From: Streptomyces sp. 1-11 | GTDB taxonomy: Bacteria; Actinomycetota; Actinomycetes; Streptomycetales; Streptomycetaceae | NCBI RefSeq assembly: GCF_007176755.1 | Contig: NZ_BJTV01000002.1 | Span: 372,655-436,654, forward strand | Direction: 5' to 3' | DNA length: 64,000 nucleotides | Shown here: piece by piece, positions 24,433 through 33,563 of the stretch | Layout of the letters: the number at the start of each line of letters is the position of its first letter | Numbering within the stretch: the first letter of the stretch is position 1 | Made by a program: the position numbers and the translations under genes | The notes under the pieces: generated by a model | Databases searched by the model: none | Seen by the model: the letters and a program-made list of their open reading frames with translations, nothing else | Told to the model about the DNA's origin: nothing

Positions 24433-25970
24433 GGACGTACTCCTTCGGCGGTCTGCCGGGCGGCCCGGCGGGCGGTGGTGCGGGGGCGGGCGCCGCCGGT
24501 GACGCGGGCCGCGGCCAGCTTCCCGGACAGCAGGACGGGCGGTACGCCCACCCCGGGGGTGGTGCCGCAGCCGGCCAGGACGGCGTTGGCCGTGCCGCGC
24601 ACCAGGTTGCGCGGGCGGAACGGGCCGGTCTGGGCGAAGGTGTGCGCGGCGGAGAAGGGCGTGCCCGCCGCGTGTCCCTGCGCGGTCCAGTCGGCGGGCG
24701 TCACCAGGCACTCCTCCTCGATGGCGGAGGCGATGCCCGTGAAGCCGCGGCGCTCCAGTTCGCGCAGCAGGCCGTCGCGGTAACGGGCGCCGAGCCCGGA
24801 CCAGTCGGCGCTGCCCGGCCCGATGTCGGTGTTGGGGCACGGGGCGAGGACGTAGTGCAGGTGGCGGCCGGGCGGGGCGAGGCCGGGGTCGGTCGCGGTG
24901 GGCCGGGTGATCAGCAGGGAGGGGTCGCTCATCAGCTCGCCGGTCCGGGTGAGTTCGCGGAAGGTGCTCCGCCAGGCGCCGCCGAAGGACAGTGTGTGGT
25001 GGGCCAGTTCGGGCCAGGTGCGGTCGCAGCCGGCGTGCAGGACCACCGCCGACGGGGCGTGCCTGAGCCGCGCCGGGCGGCGCGGGGAGCGGCCCAGCAG
25101 GCGGTAGGCCACCGGCAGTTCGGGGGTGAGGACGACCGCGTCGCAGGGGATGCGCAGGTCGTCGGTCACCACGGCGGTGACGCGTTCACCGGAGCGTTCC
25201 AGGCGGGTCACCCGCTGCCCGTAGTGGAACGTCGCCCCGGCCTCGGCCGCGGCGTCTGCCATGGCCCGGGGCAGGGCGTGCATGCCGCCGCGCGGGAAGT
25301 ACACCCCGGCGACGGTGTCCATGTAGGCGATCACCGCGTAGGCGGCCATCGCCCGTTCGGGCGGGACGCCGGCGTACAGGGCCTGGAAGGAGAAGACGCG
25401 GCGCAGCCGTTCGTCGCGCAGGTGGCGGGCGATCCGCGCCTCCCAGCGGCCGAAGCCGCCGAGCGCGGCGAGCCGGACCAGGTCGGGGCCGAGCAGTTGC
25501 AGCGGCGAGTCGAAGTCGGCGTCGAGGAAGCGGCCGCGCTCGGCCTGGTAGAGCTGCCCCAGCCAGTGCCGCAGTCTGCGGTAGCCGGCCACTTCGGCGC
25601 CGCCGGCGAACCGTTCGATCTCCGCCTCCATCGCCTCCGCGTCGGTGTGCACGTCGAGGGTGCTGCCGTCGGCGAAGCGCGCCCGGTAGGCGGGGTGCAG
25701 CTCGATCAGTTCGACGCGGTCGCGCAGCGAGGCGCCGACCGCCGCGAACGCCTCGTCGGCGATCTCCGGCATGGTGAGCACGGTGGGTCCGGTGTCGATC
25801 AGATAGCCGCCGAGCTCCATGCGGCCGGCGCGCCCGCCGGGCAGCGCGTCGCGTTCGACGACGGTGACGCGGCGGCCGGCGCCGAGCAGGTGCAGGGCGG
25901 CGGAGAGGCCGGCCAGTCCGGCGCCCACCACGACCACGTGGTCGGTGGGTCCCGCGATGGTCCGGGTCAC
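24429..25970 (-). CDS. crtI: Phytoene desaturase
   Basis: A 513-residue FAD-dependent desaturase that converts phytoene to lycopene through successive dehydrogenations. The N-terminal dinucleotide fold is [21 protein letters not shown]. The C-terminal CrtI signature includes [20 protein letters not shown], and [22 protein letters not shown] marks the substrate/FAD region. GTG start overlapping the crtE stop (GTGA). It is the second gene of the crtE-I-B-Rieske operon. Confidence 0.95.
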   Translation of the reverse strand: MTRTIAGPTDHVVVVGAGLAGLSAALHLLGAGRRVTVVERDALPGGRAGRMELGGYLIDTGPTVLTMPEIADEAFAAVGASLRDRVELIELHPAYRARFADGSTLDVHTDAEAMEAEIERFAGGAEVAGYRRLRHWLGQLYQAERGRFLDADFDSPLQLLGPDLVRLAALGGFGRWEARIARHLRDERLRRVFSFQALYAGVPPERAMAAYAVIAYMDTVAGVYFPRGGMHALPRAMADAAAEAGATFHYGQRVTRLERSGERVTAVVTDDLRIPCDAVVLTPELPVAYRLLGRSPRRPARLRHAPSAVVLHAGCDRTWPELAHHTLSFGGAWRSTFRELTRTGELMSDPSLLITRPTATDPGLAPPGRHLHYVLAPCPNTDIGPGSADWSGLGARYRDGLLRELERRGFTGIASAIEEECLVTPADWTAQGHAAGTPFSAAHTFAQTGPFRPRNLVRGTANAVLAGCGTTPGVGVPPVLLSGKLAAARVTGGARPRTTARRAARQTAEGVRP

Positions 25971-27235
25971 CGGCCCGCCTCCGTTCCCGCGGCGGCGAGG
26001 GCCGCGGCGCGCGGAGCGGCCGGCTCGGGCACCTGGCCGGCCGTGCCGGTGATCTCCGCCAGCAGGCCGCGCAGCCGGCCGGCCGCACCGGGTTCCAGGG
26101 CGGCTTCGCCGAGGTGGCGCAGGCAGCGGCGGTTGAGCCGGGCGATCCGCGCCTCCACGTGGTCACGGGCCCCGGTGCGCACGACGGTCTCCCGCACCCC
26201 GGCCAGTTCGCCGTCGGTGAGGCCGGCGCGGCCCATGGCGTGGTCGAGGACGCCGAGCGCGTGGCGGTCGCCGGCGGCGGTGGCGAGGGCCCGGGCCACG
26301 GCCAGCGGATAGGTCGGGGTGCCCTCGCGCACGTCGCCTCCGGACGGCTTGCCGGTGGCCCGGGGGTCGGCGAACAGGTCGTCGAGGTCGTCCCTGAGCT
26401 GGAAGGCGAGGCCCGCGCAGCGTCCCGCGCGGCGCAGCGTCCCGGTGGTGGCGTCGTCGGCCCCGGCGAGCACCGCGCCCAGTTGCAGGGGCCGTTCCAC
26501 CGTGTACAGGGCGCTCTTGAGGCAGGCGGCCCGGATCGACCGGGCCGGGGTGCCGGAGGACAGCGCCTGACCGCGCACGTCGAGGTACTGGCCCGCCACC
26601 ATCTCGGTGCGCAACACCCGCCACACCTCGTGCAGCCGGTGCGCCGTGTCGCGCGGCAGCCCGGGGTCCAGCAGCAGTCCGGCCAGGACGTCGTCCGCCC
26701 AGGCCAGGGCCAGGTCGCCGGCGAGCACGGCGGTGGACGCGCCGAGCCGCTGAGCGGCGGGCCCCGGGGCGGTGCCGGCGTACTGCTCGGTCACGTCGGC
26801 GTGCAGCGCCGGCCCGCCGCGGCGGGTGGCGGCCTGGTCCATCAGGTCGTCGTGGACGAGGGCGCAGGTCTGGAGCAGTTCCAGCGCGGCCGCCGTCCGC
26901 AGTGCCACGCGTACCTGGGCCGGGTCCCCGCCGCCGCATGCCCGCAGCGACCACCACAGCAGCCGGGGCCGGATGCGGCGGCCGCCGCGCCGGGTGAAGC
27001 GGGCGGTCCGCTCGGCGACGTCCCGCGCGAACACCGGGTCCAGGCCGTGGCAGCCCGCGAGACGGTCGTCGAGCAGTTCGCGCAGTTCCCGGCCGACGGC
27101 GCCCGGCACGTCCTCGTCCACGGCGCGCGCGCCGCCTGAGGCGGCCGGCTCCGCGGGGTCGTGGGGGCCGGCCACGGCGGGCGGCCTGCGCGGCGGGTCT
27201 GCCGTGAGACGGCCGATCGCCTGGGTGGAACGCAT
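25967..27235 (-). CDS. crtE: Geranylgeranyl diphosphate synthase
   Basis: A 422-residue trans-isoprenyl diphosphate synthase giving C20 precursor for carotenoids. The first Asp-rich motif is in ALVHDDLMDQA and the second in AFQLRDDLDDLF. The N-terminus carries about 50 extra Pro/Ala-rich residues before the fold. The ATG at 27235 has GAGAGGATC upstream; the frame stays open further up, but that would cover the divergent promoter region. First gene of the leftward carotenoid operon. Confidence 0.93.
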   Translation of the reverse strand: MRSTQAIGRLTADPPRRPPAVAGPHDPAEPAASGGARAVDEDVPGAVGRELRELLDDRLAGCHGLDPVFARDVAERTARFTRRGGRRIRPRLLWWSLRACGGGDPAQVRVALRTAAALELLQTCALVHDDLMDQAATRRGGPALHADVTEQYAGTAPGPAAQRLGASTAVLAGDLALAWADDVLAGLLLDPGLPRDTAHRLHEVWRVLRTEMVAGQYLDVRGQALSSGTPARSIRAACLKSALYTVERPLQLGAVLAGADDATTGTLRRAGRCAGLAFQLRDDLDDLFADPRATGKPSGGDVREGTPTYPLAVARALATAAGDRHALGVLDHAMGRAGLTDGELAGVRETVVRTGARDHVEARIARLNRRCLRHLGEAALEPGAAGRLRGLLAEITGTAGQVPEPAAPRAAALAAAGTEAGR

Positions 27236-27513
27236 CGCGGATCCTCTCGCCGGTCGGTGAGCCGTACCGCCTGTCGGCAGTCCGGACAAGTCGCGCCGCC
27301 GGTGCGGCGTACCGGCCGTGGCCGGTGCCGGCACCGGCCAGGGCTGGTACCTCGTCGTGACACATTCCGCGCGGACGGCCCCGCCGGATGCGCCATTCGG
27401 TGGACATGCCGGCGCCCTGGGTACCCACCGGCACGACACGCTCCCCGGTGCATCCGCCGGGACCGGCGCGCGGGAAGACTGGCCGGATCCGCCGGTCCGG
27501 AGAGGGAGCCGCC
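27236..27513. promoter_or_regulatory. Divergent crtE/crtY promoter region
   Basis: A 278-bp region that must carry both carotenoid promoters, expected from S. coelicolor to be LitS-dependent. AT content rises at 27345-27365 (TACCTCGTCGTGACACATTC). No litR-type TCGCATCGA repeat is seen here, consistent with indirect LitR control through LitS. Confidence 0.55.
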
Positions 27514-27531
27514 GTGGAGGGAGCCGCCGTG
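27502..27531 (+). repeat. Exact 15-bp tandem duplication of ribosome site plus start codon of crtY
   Basis: GAGGGAGCCGCCGTG occurs twice back to back (27502-27516 and 27517-27531). Each copy has a Shine-Dalgarno-like GAGGGA and an in-frame GTG, giving crtY two equivalent start signals five codons apart. Confidence 0.85.
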
Positions 27532-28746
27532 GAGGTGGAGTCGGACGTCGCCGTCGTGGGCGCCGGGGCCGCCGGCCTGTCGCTGGCGCTGCGGCTGGCC
27601 CGACCGCCCGCGGGCGGACGCCGGGTGACGGCCGTGCTGCTTGCGGCGCCGCCGGGGCCGTTCAGCGCGCCGCGGCGCACCTGGTGTTTCTGGGAGGCGG
27701 GCGCGGGACCGTACGACAGTGCGCTGACGGCCTCCTGGCGGCGGCTGCGGGTGCGTTCCGGCGACGGGCGGGCGGTGGACGCCGTGATCGAGCCGCTGCG
27801 CTACAAGATGCTGCGCTCCGACGCATTGGAGGATCTGGCCGGCCGGATCCTCGCGGGCAGCCCGTGGGTGACGACCGTTCAGGCCGTCGCCGAGCGGGTG
27901 GAGTCCGCCTCCGGCGGGGCGGTGGTGCACGCCCGCCGGGCCGACGGCGGCCGGGTGACGGTGCGCGCCCGCTGGGTGTTCGACTCACGGCCGCCCGAGC
28001 GGCTGCCCCCGGCGCGCACCACGCTGCTGCAGCACTTCCGCGGCTGGTTCGTGCGCACCCGCCGTCCGGTGTTCGATCCCGGCGTCGTGGAGCTGATGGA
28101 CTTCCGCACCCCGCAGCCCGCGCACGGACTGTCCTTCGGCTACGTGCTGCCGACGGGGCCCTGCGAGGCGCTGGTGGAGTACACCGAGTTCTCCCGCGGC
28201 CCGCTCGGCCGGGACGCGTACGACCGCGCGCTGCGGCACTATCTCCGCGATGTCCTGGGCGCCGGCGACCACGAGGTGCTGGAGTGCGAGCAGGGCGTGA
28301 TCCCGATGACGGACGCGGACTTCCCGCGGCGGACCGCCGCCTCGGTGTTCCGGATCGGGGCCGCGGCCGGGGCCACCCGCCCGGCGACCGGCTACACCTT
28401 CAGCGCCGTGCAGCGGCAGACCGGCGCGGTGGCCGCCGCCCTGCACGCGGGGCGCCGTCCGGTCCCGCCGCGCGTCCACTCCGCCCGCTCCCGGTACATG
28501 GACGCGGTGCTGCTGCACGCCCTCGACCACGGCCGGGTGGACGGCCCGGCCTTCTTCACCCGTCTGTTCAGCCACGTGCCCGCGCCGCGCCTGCTGCGGT
28601 TCCTGGACGGGCGCACCGGTCTGGCGGAGGACCTGTCCATCGGGCTGCACGTGCCCGTCCCGGCGATGCTCGGCTCGGCGCTGGCCCTGCCGTTCGTTCC
28701 GCGCCGCAGTGCACCCGCCACCGCTCCCCCACCCGCCACCACCTGA
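27514..28746 (+). CDS. crtY: Lycopene beta-cyclase
   Basis: A 410-residue FAD/NAD-binding lycopene cyclase that closes the beta-ionone rings to make beta-carotene. N-terminal fold DVAVVGAGAAGLSLALRLA, cyclase motifs RTWCFWEAG, FGYVLPTGPCEALVEYTEF and AAGATRPATGYTFSAVQ. Two in-frame GTG starts (27514 and 27529) each have their own ribosome site; the first is used here. The C-terminal 15 residues are Pro/Ala/Thr-rich. First gene of the rightward crtY-T-U group. The 118-bp spacer before crtT is a C-rich stretch with a duplicated CCGCCACCACCTGACC. Confidence 0.92.
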   Translation: MEGAAVEVESDVAVVGAGAAGLSLALRLARPPAGGRRVTAVLLAAPPGPFSAPRRTWCFWEAGAGPYDSALTASWRRLRVRSGDGRAVDAVIEPLRYKMLRSDALEDLAGRILAGSPWVTTVQAVAERVESASGGAVVHARRADGGRVTVRARWVFDSRPPERLPPARTTLLQHFRGWFVRTRRPVFDPGVVELMDFRTPQPAHGLSFGYVLPTGPCEALVEYTEFSRGPLGRDAYDRALRHYLRDVLGAGDHEVLECEQGVIPMTDADFPRRTAASVFRIGAAAGATRPATGYTFSAVQRQTGAVAAALHAGRRPVPPRVHSARSRYMDAVLLHALDHGRVDGPAFFTRLFSHVPAPRLLRFLDGRTGLAEDLSIGLHVPVPAMLGSALALPFVPRRSAPATAPPPATT

Positions 28747-28864
28747 CCCCCTCCCTCCGGCCCCCGCCACCACCTGACCTCTCCCCCGGCCCCTGCCCTG
28801 GCCCCCGCCCCCACCAGTCCCCCTGTCCCGACCTCCCCACCCGACTACCTCCTACGGAGATGGC

Positions 28865-29596
28865 ATGCCCGTGCTGCGCGACGCCGAGCTGGCGACCGCG
28901 TTCGACCACGCCGCCCGGAGCTACGACACGCTCGTGGCGGCGAATCCCGGTTACCACGCCCACCTGCGCCGCTCCGCCCGGCGCCTCGGACTGCCCGGCG
29001 GTCCGGCCCCGAGAGTGCTCGACCTCGGCTGCGGCACCGGCGCCTCGACGGCGGCCCTGGCCGCGGCCCTGCCCGGCGCCGACATCACCGCCGTCGACGC
29101 GTCGGCGGGCATGCTGCGGCGCGCGGCCCTGCGTCCCTGGCCGACGCCGGTGCGCTTCGTGCAGTCGCCGGTGGAGCGGCTGACCGCCGCCGGGGTGCGC
29201 GGCCCGTTCGACGCGGTCTTCGCCGCGTACCTGCTGCGCAACACCGCCGACCCGGACGCGGTGCTCGCGCAGGCCCACCGGCTGCTGGCGCCGGGCGGGC
29301 GGCTGGCGGTGCACGAGTACGCGCTGAGCGGGCGCGCCGCCCACCGGACGGTGTGGAACGCGGTGTGCGGCGGGTTCGTCCTGCCGGTCGCCGCGCTGCT
29401 GGGCGACGGAGCGCTCTACCGGCACCTGCGGCACAGTGTCGTATCGTTCGACACCGCCGGGCAGCTCGCCCGGCGGGTGGAGCGGGCCGGCTTCGAACGG
29501 GTGCGGGTGCTGCCGCTGCCCGGCTGGCAGACCGGCATCACCCACACGGTCGTCGCCAGCCGCCCGTTCACCGCCGGTGGGGAGGCGGGCCGATGA
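28865..29596 (+). CDS. crtT: SAM-dependent methyltransferase
   Basis: A 243-residue class I methyltransferase. SAM-binding motif I is VLDLGCGTGASTAAL (residues about 56-70), followed by TAVDASAGMLRRA and FDAVFAAYLLRNTADP. It sits between crtY and crtU as in other Streptomyces isorenieratene clusters, where its exact substrate is not established; the ring methyl shift itself is credited to CrtU. CGGAG lies a few bases before the ATG, and its stop overlaps the crtU start (ATGA). Confidence 0.9.
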   Translation: MPVLRDAELATAFDHAARSYDTLVAANPGYHAHLRRSARRLGLPGGPAPRVLDLGCGTGASTAALAAALPGADITAVDASAGMLRRAALRPWPTPVRFVQSPVERLTAAGVRGPFDAVFAAYLLRNTADPDAVLAQAHRLLAPGGRLAVHEYALSGRAAHRTVWNAVCGGFVLPVAALLGDGALYRHLRHSVVSFDTAGQLARRVERAGFERVRVLPLPGWQTGITHTVVASRPFTAGGEAGR

Positions 29597-31161
29597 CCGG
29601 GCCGCGCCGTCCTGCCGTGTCCGCCGTCCGCGGCCCCCGCCCCGGCCGGGACCGGCTGGCCCGGCTGCTCCCCGCGCCGCCCGGCGCCGCCCGCGCGCAG
29701 GAGTCCGACGCGCCGCGCGTGGCGGTCGTGGGCGGCGGCATCGCCGGTCTTACGGCGGCCACCGCGCTGGCCGAGCGCGGGGTGCGGGTCACCGTCCACG
29801 AGCGCGACGCGCAGCTCGGCGGCAGGCTGGCCGGATGGTCCACGCGGCTGGCCGACGGCACGACGGTCACGATGAGCCGGGGCTTCCACGCGTTCTTCCG
29901 GCAGTACTACAACCTACGGGCCCTGTTGCGCCGCACCGACCCGGTCCTGGCGCGTCTGACCCGGCTGCCCGACTACCCGCTGCGGCACGGCAGCGGCCGG
30001 CAGGACAGCTTCCGTCACGTGCCGCGCACACCTCCGCTGAGCGCGCTCGGGTTCGTGGCGCTGAGCGAGTCGTTCTCGGTGCGCGACCTGGTCCGCATGC
30101 GCCCGCGCGCGGCCCTGCCGCTGCTCGACGTGCGGGTGCCCGGGGTGTACGAGCGGCTGGACCACGTCAGTGCTTACGACTTCCTGGAGGACATCCGCTT
30201 CCCGCCGGCGGCCCGGCACCTGGCCTTCGAGGTGTTCTCCCGCAGCTTCTTCGCCGATCCCCGGGAGCTGTCGGCGGCGGAGATGGCGCTGATGTTCCAC
30301 ATCTACTTCCTCGGCTCGGCCGAGGGCCTGCTGTTCGACGTGCCCGGGGAACCGTTCCCGCAGGCGCTGTGGGACCCGATCGCCGCGCGTCTGGAACGGC
30401 TCGGCGCGCGCGTGCGCACGGACACCGCGGTGGAGGGCGTCCGCGTCCTGCCGTCGGGCGGCTACGCCGTAACCACCGCGGGCGGCGAGGAGCCGTACGA
30501 CGGCGTCGTGCTCGCCCTCGACCCGGCGGGGCTGCGGGCCCTGGTCGGCCGCTGCGGCGATCTCGGGGACGCCGAGTGGCGCGAGCGCCTGGCGCGGCTG
30601 CGCACCGCCCCGCCCTTCCTGGTGTCCCGCCTGTGGCTTGACCGGCCCGTGCGCGCGGACCGGCCGGGCTTCCTCGGCACCAGCGGCTACGGGGCCCTGG
30701 ACAACGTCAGCGTGCTCAGCGGGTGGGAGGGCGAGGCGGCCCGGTGGGCGGCCCGCACCGGCGGCTCGGTCGTCGAGCTGCACGCCTACGCGGTGCCCGA
30801 GGAGGCCGGCCGGGAGGCCACGGAGAAGGAGCTGCTCGGTCAGCTGCACCGGCTCTACCCGGAGACGGCCCGGGCGCGGGTGGTCGACGCCCGTCACGAG
30901 TGGCGGGCCGACTGCCCCCTGTTCGCGGTGGGCGGCCACGCGGACCGGCCCACGGTCACCACCCCCTCCCCCGGCCTGGTCGTCGCCGGCGACACGGTCC
31001 GCACCGGCCTGCCGGTGGCCCTCATGGAACGGGCCGCCACCAGCGGCTTCCTGGCCGCCAACGAACTGCTGGGCCGCTGGGGCCTGCGCGGCCACGAGCT
31101 GTGGACCGTCCCCGCCCAAGGCCGCCTCGCCGTCCTGCGCCGGGCGGCGGCCCGGGCCTGA
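29593..31161 (+). CDS. crtU: Carotene desaturase/methyltransferase (isorenieratene synthase)
   Basis: A 522-residue FAD-dependent enzyme that turns beta-carotene rings into aromatic phi rings with a methyl shift, giving isorenieratene. FAD fold VAVVGGGIAGLTAATALAERG at residues about 42-62, then the family block MSRGFHAFFRQYYNLRALLRR and the C-terminal GLVVAGDTVRTGLPVALMERA. ATG overlaps the crtT stop. The first 35 residues are a Pro/Arg-rich extension of no known role. Confidence 0.93.
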   Translation: MTGPRRPAVSAVRGPRPGRDRLARLLPAPPGAARAQESDAPRVAVVGGGIAGLTAATALAERGVRVTVHERDAQLGGRLAGWSTRLADGTTVTMSRGFHAFFRQYYNLRALLRRTDPVLARLTRLPDYPLRHGSGRQDSFRHVPRTPPLSALGFVALSESFSVRDLVRMRPRAALPLLDVRVPGVYERLDHVSAYDFLEDIRFPPAARHLAFEVFSRSFFADPRELSAAEMALMFHIYFLGSAEGLLFDVPGEPFPQALWDPIAARLERLGARVRTDTAVEGVRVLPSGGYAVTTAGGEEPYDGVVLALDPAGLRALVGRCGDLGDAEWRERLARLRTAPPFLVSRLWLDRPVRADRPGFLGTSGYGALDNVSVLSGWEGEAARWAARTGGSVVELHAYAVPEEAGREATEKELLGQLHRLYPETARARVVDARHEWRADCPLFAVGGHADRPTVTTPSPGLVVAGDTVRTGLPVALMERAATSGFLAANELLGRWGLRGHELWTVPAQGRLAVLRRAAARA

Positions 31162-31358
31162 GGCGGCGGGCGGCGCCGCGAGCGCCGTCGGCGCCGCGCC
31201 CCGCCGGGTGTCACGGCGGGGCGCGGCCACCGCGTCCGCCTCCTTCGCATCCACTCGTCCGGCCGGCCCGGAAGAGGTCGAGGGGAACCGGTTCGCCGAG
31301 GTGCGCCGTACGGCCCCGGCGAACGGCTCCCACCGCCCGAAGCCTGGAGGTGGAAACG

Positions 31359-31538
31359 ATGACCGACTCGCTGCGCCCTCCCGGAGAGACGCCGCCCGTC
31401 GAGGGATCGACGGCGGAGGCCCACTACGAGCGGCCGGACGGCGGCATCTGGGAGCATCCCGGGATCTGGATGTCCCTGATCGTGATCGGCTGCCTGCTCG
31501 TCGCCGCGTTCTTCGTGGTGCGGATGATCGATCTGTGA
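31359..31538 (+). CDS. Small membrane protein, DUF6480-like
   Basis: 59 residues: a polar Pro/Glu-rich N-terminus (GETPPVEGSTAEAH) and one C-terminal membrane helix (WMSLIVIGCLLVAAFFVVRM). I recall this pattern as DUF6480. GGAGG lies 8 bases before the ATG. It follows crtU by 197 bp, with no other gene in between, and may or may not share its transcript. Function unknown. Confidence 0.7.
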   Translation: MTDSLRPPGETPPVEGSTAEAHYERPDGGIWEHPGIWMSLIVIGCLLVAAFFVVRMIDL

Positions 31539-31564
31539 GCCGCCGGGGCCGGGCCCCGGCAGCG

Positions 31565-31599
31565 CGGGGCGGCACCGCCGGCCAGGCGGTGCCGCCCCG
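31565..31599. terminator. Strong bidirectional terminator
   Basis: A perfect 15-bp stem: CGGGGCGGCACCGCC at 31565-31579 against GGCGGTGCCGCCCCG at 31585-31599, with a 5-base loop. It lies between the convergent DUF6480-like and DUF4383 genes. Confidence 0.9.
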
Positions 31600-31627
31600 G
31601 TCGTGCCCGGACGCCGTCCCGGGCGCC

Positions 31628-31691
31628 GGAACGCTCCGCCGGGCGGTACACCCGTTCCGCCGGAACGCTTCGCCGGGCGGTACGCCCGTTC
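31628..31691. repeat. Direct repeat, two 30-bp copies 34 bp apart
   Basis: GGAACGCTCCGCCGGGCGGT at 31628 and GGAACGCTTCGCCGGGCGGT at 31662 each continue with AC(A/G)CCCGTTC. It lies just downstream of the DUF4383 gene, in the space between convergent genes. Confidence 0.85.
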
Positions 31692-32265
31692 AGCCGCCCG
31701 TTCGCGGCCGGGTGGTCCGCAGTCCGGCCGAGGCGTCCCGCGCCGGGGCCAGGGCCGCGCGGGCCCGCTCCCGGCGCCGGGCGGCCAGGGACTCCCGCGC
31801 CGCCTGCCGCGGGTGGCGGCGGCGCCAGTACGGGTTGTCGTGCGAGAGCCCGCCCGTGACCCGGCCGTACATCCCGAAGGTGAGGATGAGCAGGCCCATC
31901 ACGAAGGTGAAGATGACGTTGGACATGCCGAAGTCGAGGATGTTGGCGCTGCGGTCCAGGACGAAGACGTGGCCGAAGCCGCTGAGCAGGAACAGCGTGC
32001 CGACGGCCATGTTGAGCGTCGAGGCGAAGTTCCCGCCGACCACCGCGCCGCCGATCAGCAGCAGCCCGAAGAGCACGGAGATCAGGCTCAGCAGTCCGTT
32101 CGTCGACATGCCCGCGATGTGGGTGCCGTCCGTGCCGAAGGGGCTGAGTTCGTCGGCGAAACCCAGACAGCCGAACAGCAGCAGAACGCCGCCGCAGAGT
32201 CCGGCGCCGTACCGGTAGACCGTCGCCAGCCTGTGGTCCACCGGCCATTCGTCGCGAAGCCTCAT
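31690..32265 (-). CDS. DUF4383 membrane protein
   Basis: A 191-residue protein with four membrane segments (for example LLSLISVLFGLLLIGGAVVG and MSNVIFTFVMGLLILTFGMY) and a basic cytoplasmic C-terminal tail of about 55 residues (RRHPRQAARESLAARRRERA). The layout and sequence match DUF4383, of unknown function and common in actinobacteria. AAGGGA precedes the ATG at 32265. It stands alone; the 241-bp gap on its upstream side contains no gene. Confidence 0.85.
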   Translation of the reverse strand: MRLRDEWPVDHRLATVYRYGAGLCGGVLLLFGCLGFADELSPFGTDGTHIAGMSTNGLLSLISVLFGLLLIGGAVVGGNFASTLNMAVGTLFLLSGFGHVFVLDRSANILDFGMSNVIFTFVMGLLILTFGMYGRVTGGLSHDNPYWRRRHPRQAARESLAARRRERARAALAPARDASAGLRTTRPRTGG

Positions 32266-32507
32266 GACACATCCCTTCCGATGCGTGCCAGGCCCCCCAG
32301 GGTCGGGCGGGCGCGGATCGCCTCCCCGCCCGCGTCACCCCCTCTACCGGCGGCGCCCGCGAAACGGTTGCACCCCGCCGCTCCGCGCATCCCCCGCGCA
32401 ACGCGGCTCCCATCGGCCGGCCGCATCCACCGCCCGCCCCCGTCCGGAAGGGAGGAGTGCGGGGCTTCGCGCAGGGCGGGGCCCACGATCCACCTGCGGG
32501 AGGCGCC

Positions 32508-32939
32508 ATGGACCCCACCGACCGGACCAGGCGTCTGCACACCGACCTGACCATCGAGCTGGTCATCAGCGACGTGGAAGCCCTCCGGCTCGAGGTCCGG
32601 TTCAGCTACGACTCGGCCGATCCGTTCGCCGTACGCCTGGACTTCCCCGGCAATGCCGAGGGCGCCGCGCCCTGGCTGTTCTCCCGGGACCTGCTGTACG
32701 CGGGCCTGGGCGTCCCGTCCGGTGAGGGCTCCGTGCGGGTCTGGCCGCCGTGCCGCTGCCACGGGTCCACCACGGTGCGCGTCCTGCTGCGCGGCATGGG
32801 CGGGGCCGCGGTGCTGTACATACCGGCGGGTCCGTTCGGGGACTGGCTGACCGAGACGTTCCGGGCGGTGCCCGCGGGTACGGAGAGCTCCCACCTCGAC
32901 TGGGACCCCGTCCTGGCGGAACTGCTGCGCCGCGGGTGA
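32508..32939 (+). CDS. SsgA-like sporulation/cell-division regulator (SALP)
   Basis: A 143-residue protein of the SsgA-like family, which is confined to morphologically complex actinomycetes and guides septum formation, peptidoglycan remodelling and sporulation. The family pattern is clear: LVISDVEALRLEVRFSYDSADPFAVRLDF, WLFSRDLL, GVPSGEGSVRVWPP. GGGAGG is 4 bases from the ATG. Which SALP paralogue (SsgB to SsgG or other) it corresponds to cannot be told here. Confidence 0.9.
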   Translation: MDPTDRTRRLHTDLTIELVISDVEALRLEVRFSYDSADPFAVRLDFPGNAEGAAPWLFSRDLLYAGLGVPSGEGSVRVWPPCRCHGSTTVRVLLRGMGGAAVLYIPAGPFGDWLTETFRAVPAGTESSHLDWDPVLAELLRRG

Positions 32940-32977
32940 GCGGTGAGGACGGGCGATGCCCGGGAAGACGTGAGGAC

Positions 32978-33481
32978 ATGAATCCGATCAGCGAACGCGG
33001 CGACCGCCGGCCCGGCCCCTGGCTGCGGTACGGCGCGGCCGCGGCGGCGGTGGCCGCCACCGCGGTGACGGGGGCCACGGCCACCGACCCGGACAGCGCC
33101 TGGTACGCCTCGCTGCGCAAACCGTCCTGGCAGCCGCCGCCCTGGGCCTTCGGCGTGGTGTGGACCCCGTTGTACGCGTCGATCGCCTACGCGGCGGGCC
33201 GCGCGCTCGGACGCGCCCGGTCTCCGCGCCAACGGGCCGGGATCGTCCGCGACCTGGCGGCGGACCTGGCGCTGAACGCGGCATGGACCCGGCTGTTCTT
33301 CGGCCGCCGCGACCCGCAGGCGGCGCTCGCCGAGATCGCGCTGCTGAACCTCGGCAACGCGCTGCTCATCCGGCGGATCGCCCGCACCGACCGGACCGCC
33401 GCCGGGGTCCTCGCGCCGTACGCCGCCTGGTGCGTCTTCGCCACCGCCCTGAACGCCTCCATCGTCCGGCTCAACCGCTGA
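32978..33481 (+). CDS. tspO: TspO/MBR tryptophan-rich sensory protein
   Basis: A 167-residue, five-helix membrane protein of the TspO/peripheral benzodiazepine receptor family, which binds porphyrins. In Rhodobacter it represses carotenoid and bacteriochlorophyll genes. Family hallmarks are WYASLRKPSWQPPPWAFGVVWTPLY and an ALNAAWTRLFFG segment. ATG at 32978 with TGAGGA directly upstream, 38 bp after the ssgA-like stop. Its location near crt and the cobalt transporter genes suggests a tetrapyrrole- or light-linked role (inference). Confidence 0.9.
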   Translation: MNPISERGDRRPGPWLRYGAAAAAVAATAVTGATATDPDSAWYASLRKPSWQPPPWAFGVVWTPLYASIAYAAGRALGRARSPRQRAGIVRDLAADLALNAAWTRLFFGRRDPQAALAEIALLNLGNALLIRRIARTDRTAAGVLAPYAAWCVFATALNASIVRLNR

Positions 33482-33511
33482 CGGCCTTAGCACCGGCGTG
33501 TCACGGCTGCG

Positions 33512-33563
33512 TACAGTGGGACGTATGCGACGCCAGTCCGGAAACCGAGCGAACCACACATGA
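33512..33563 (+). promoter_or_regulatory. -10 element and 12-codon leader ORF coupled to the photoproduct-lyase gene
   Basis: TACAGT at 33512-33517 lies 7 bases before an ATG at 33525, which encodes MRRQSGNRANHT and a stop. That TGA (33561-33563) overlaps the ATG of the next gene as ATGA. The main gene has no ribosome site of its own. The likely picture is a leaderless leader ORF that delivers ribosomes to the downstream start. Confidence 0.5.
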
